A stretch of 64,000 bases of DNA. Origin: an uncultured Bacteroides sp. (GTDB lineage: Bacteria > Bacteroidota > Bacteroidia > Bacteroidales > Bacteroidaceae). The stretch covers positions 6,353 to 70,352 of the forward strand of contig USPQ01000003.1 of NCBI GenBank assembly GCA_900556625.1, given 5' to 3'. Below, in pieces: positions 63,430-64,000 of the stretch. The position numbers and the translations under genes were made by a program. Numbering within the stretch: the stretch's first letter is position 1; the number at the start of each line of letters is the position of its first letter. The notes beneath the pieces are model-generated. The model searched no databases. It had not been told where the DNA came from and was given only the letters and a program-made list of their open reading frames with translations.

Positions 63430-64000
63430 TATCTTCTACGTCTTGAGGGTTTATAAAAAGGGTCATATCTTTGTTTTTCCTTGTCTTTGTCATCTCGCCA
63501 TCCTTGTTCATTGCTGGTTCCTCCACCTGCACCGGAAGTGATGGATTGGTGAGGTTGTAAAATAAGTTCTGCGGTCACACTGCCCAGTGTTGTACAAAGG
63601 CGATTGAAGCTAAGGTCAGTATCAAGTTTAGAACCTGCAATGCTAAATTCATCCATACAAAAGGAGACTCCACGTATCTTGTCAGAGTTTTCAGCATGAT
63701 TAAATCGCAAATCTATCCCTTGACTTTTAAGAACATGAAAGAAGTCATACCATGAGTGAGATATTGCTAACGCATCAAGAGTAGAGGAACGGAGATTATA
63801 CTTCCGTAGTTGATGAGGACGTAAACGACTCTTATTTCTGGCTTTACTATTTTTAGGGGCAAAGTACAATCCATATTCTTTAGTCAAAGCCCGACATACT
63901 TTAGTATTACGTATTCTTTCATTGCTGTCGGAAATGAGATTGCCTTCATTGTCTATCCGATTGAACACCAAATGACAATGAGGATGTTTCGTATCGTGAT
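63429..64000 (-). CDS. Mobilisation relaxase, C-terminal part (N terminus beyond window)
   Basis: The minus-strand frame is open to the right edge. Reading inwards it shows HDTKHPHCHLVFNRIDNEGN, the relaxase metal-binding HxH motif (HPHCHL) that supports the oriT-nicking reaction. It is followed by KVCRALTKEYGLYFAPKNSK, and a conserved HSWYDFFHVLKSQGIDLRF segment, typical of Bacteroides MobB-type relaxases. The C-terminal tail is basic (YDPFYKPSRRRR). The first His in the motif could belong to a part outside the window. It marks this area as a mobilisable or integrative element. Confidence 0.88.
   Translation of the reverse strand, partial: HDTKHPHCHLVFNRIDNEGNLISDSNERIRNTKVCRALTKEYGLYFAPKNSKARNKSRLRPHQLRKYNLRSSTLDALAISHSWYDFFHVLKSQGIDLRFNHAENSDKIRGVSFCMDEFSIAGSKLDTDLSFNRLCTTLGSVTAELILQPHQSITSGAGGGTSNEQGWRDDKDKEKQRYDPFYKPSRRRR

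Overview
The window looks like a human-gut Bacteroides chromosome. Supporting signs are SusC/SusD pairs, a hybrid two-component regulator, many TAnnTTTG (-7) promoter boxes just upstream of genes, weak Shine-Dalgarno use and low-to-moderate GC. I see no rRNA, tRNA, CRISPR array or complete insertion sequence. Gene names and comparisons with B. thetaiotaomicron come from family knowledge and memory; no database was searched.

Region 1 (1-3150): a TrkH potassium channel subunit runs off the left edge on the minus strand, divergent from a TrpB2-type tryptophan synthase beta chain.

Region 2 (3187-34125) is a polysaccharide utilisation locus for heparin/heparan sulfate, closely resembling BT4652-BT4663 of B. 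thetaiotaomicron. It holds a hybrid sensor/regulator (HTCS), two adjacent PL12-like lipoprotein lyases separated by a GH95-like enzyme, a surface glycan-binding lipoprotein, a SusC/SusD pair, a GH88 unsaturated uronyl hydrolase, a third PL12 lyase, a Ser-type sulfatase, a Tat-type PHP/DUF3604 protein, a ROK sugar kinase, an MFS sugar transporter and a PL15 exolyase. Surface proteins bind and import oligosaccharides. Periplasmic lyases, the GH88 enzyme and the sulfatase break them down. The transporter and kinase take up and phosphorylate the sugars.

Region 3 (34126-42000) is housekeeping or envelope: a repeat-rich intergenic stretch, nfo, a ClC chloride transporter with a TrkA-C domain, an ECF sigma / anti-sigma / Spy-like / outer-membrane beta-barrel operon, and a DUF4250 gene.

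Region 4 (42000-64000) is an accessory island with defence-like content. It contains an exonuclease-RecQ-UvrD fusion (with an apparent -1 frameshift near its C terminus), an HNH protein, an AlbA/Schlafen-like ATP-binding regulator, a membrane coiled-coil protein, and a tightly overlapping three-gene operon. That operon encodes an S1-domain/Upf1-like SF1 helicase, a 1798-residue protein with tandem W-D-W repeats, a DarT-like ADP-ribosyltransferase domain and an HD domain, and a DarG-like macrodomain protein. Two gene remnants flank the operon. Mobilisation genes (a relaxase with an HxH motif, cut by the right edge) follow. A diverged promoter/leader sequence occurs three times in this island. 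The DarT/DarG-helicase operon is the best candidate for an undescribed system.
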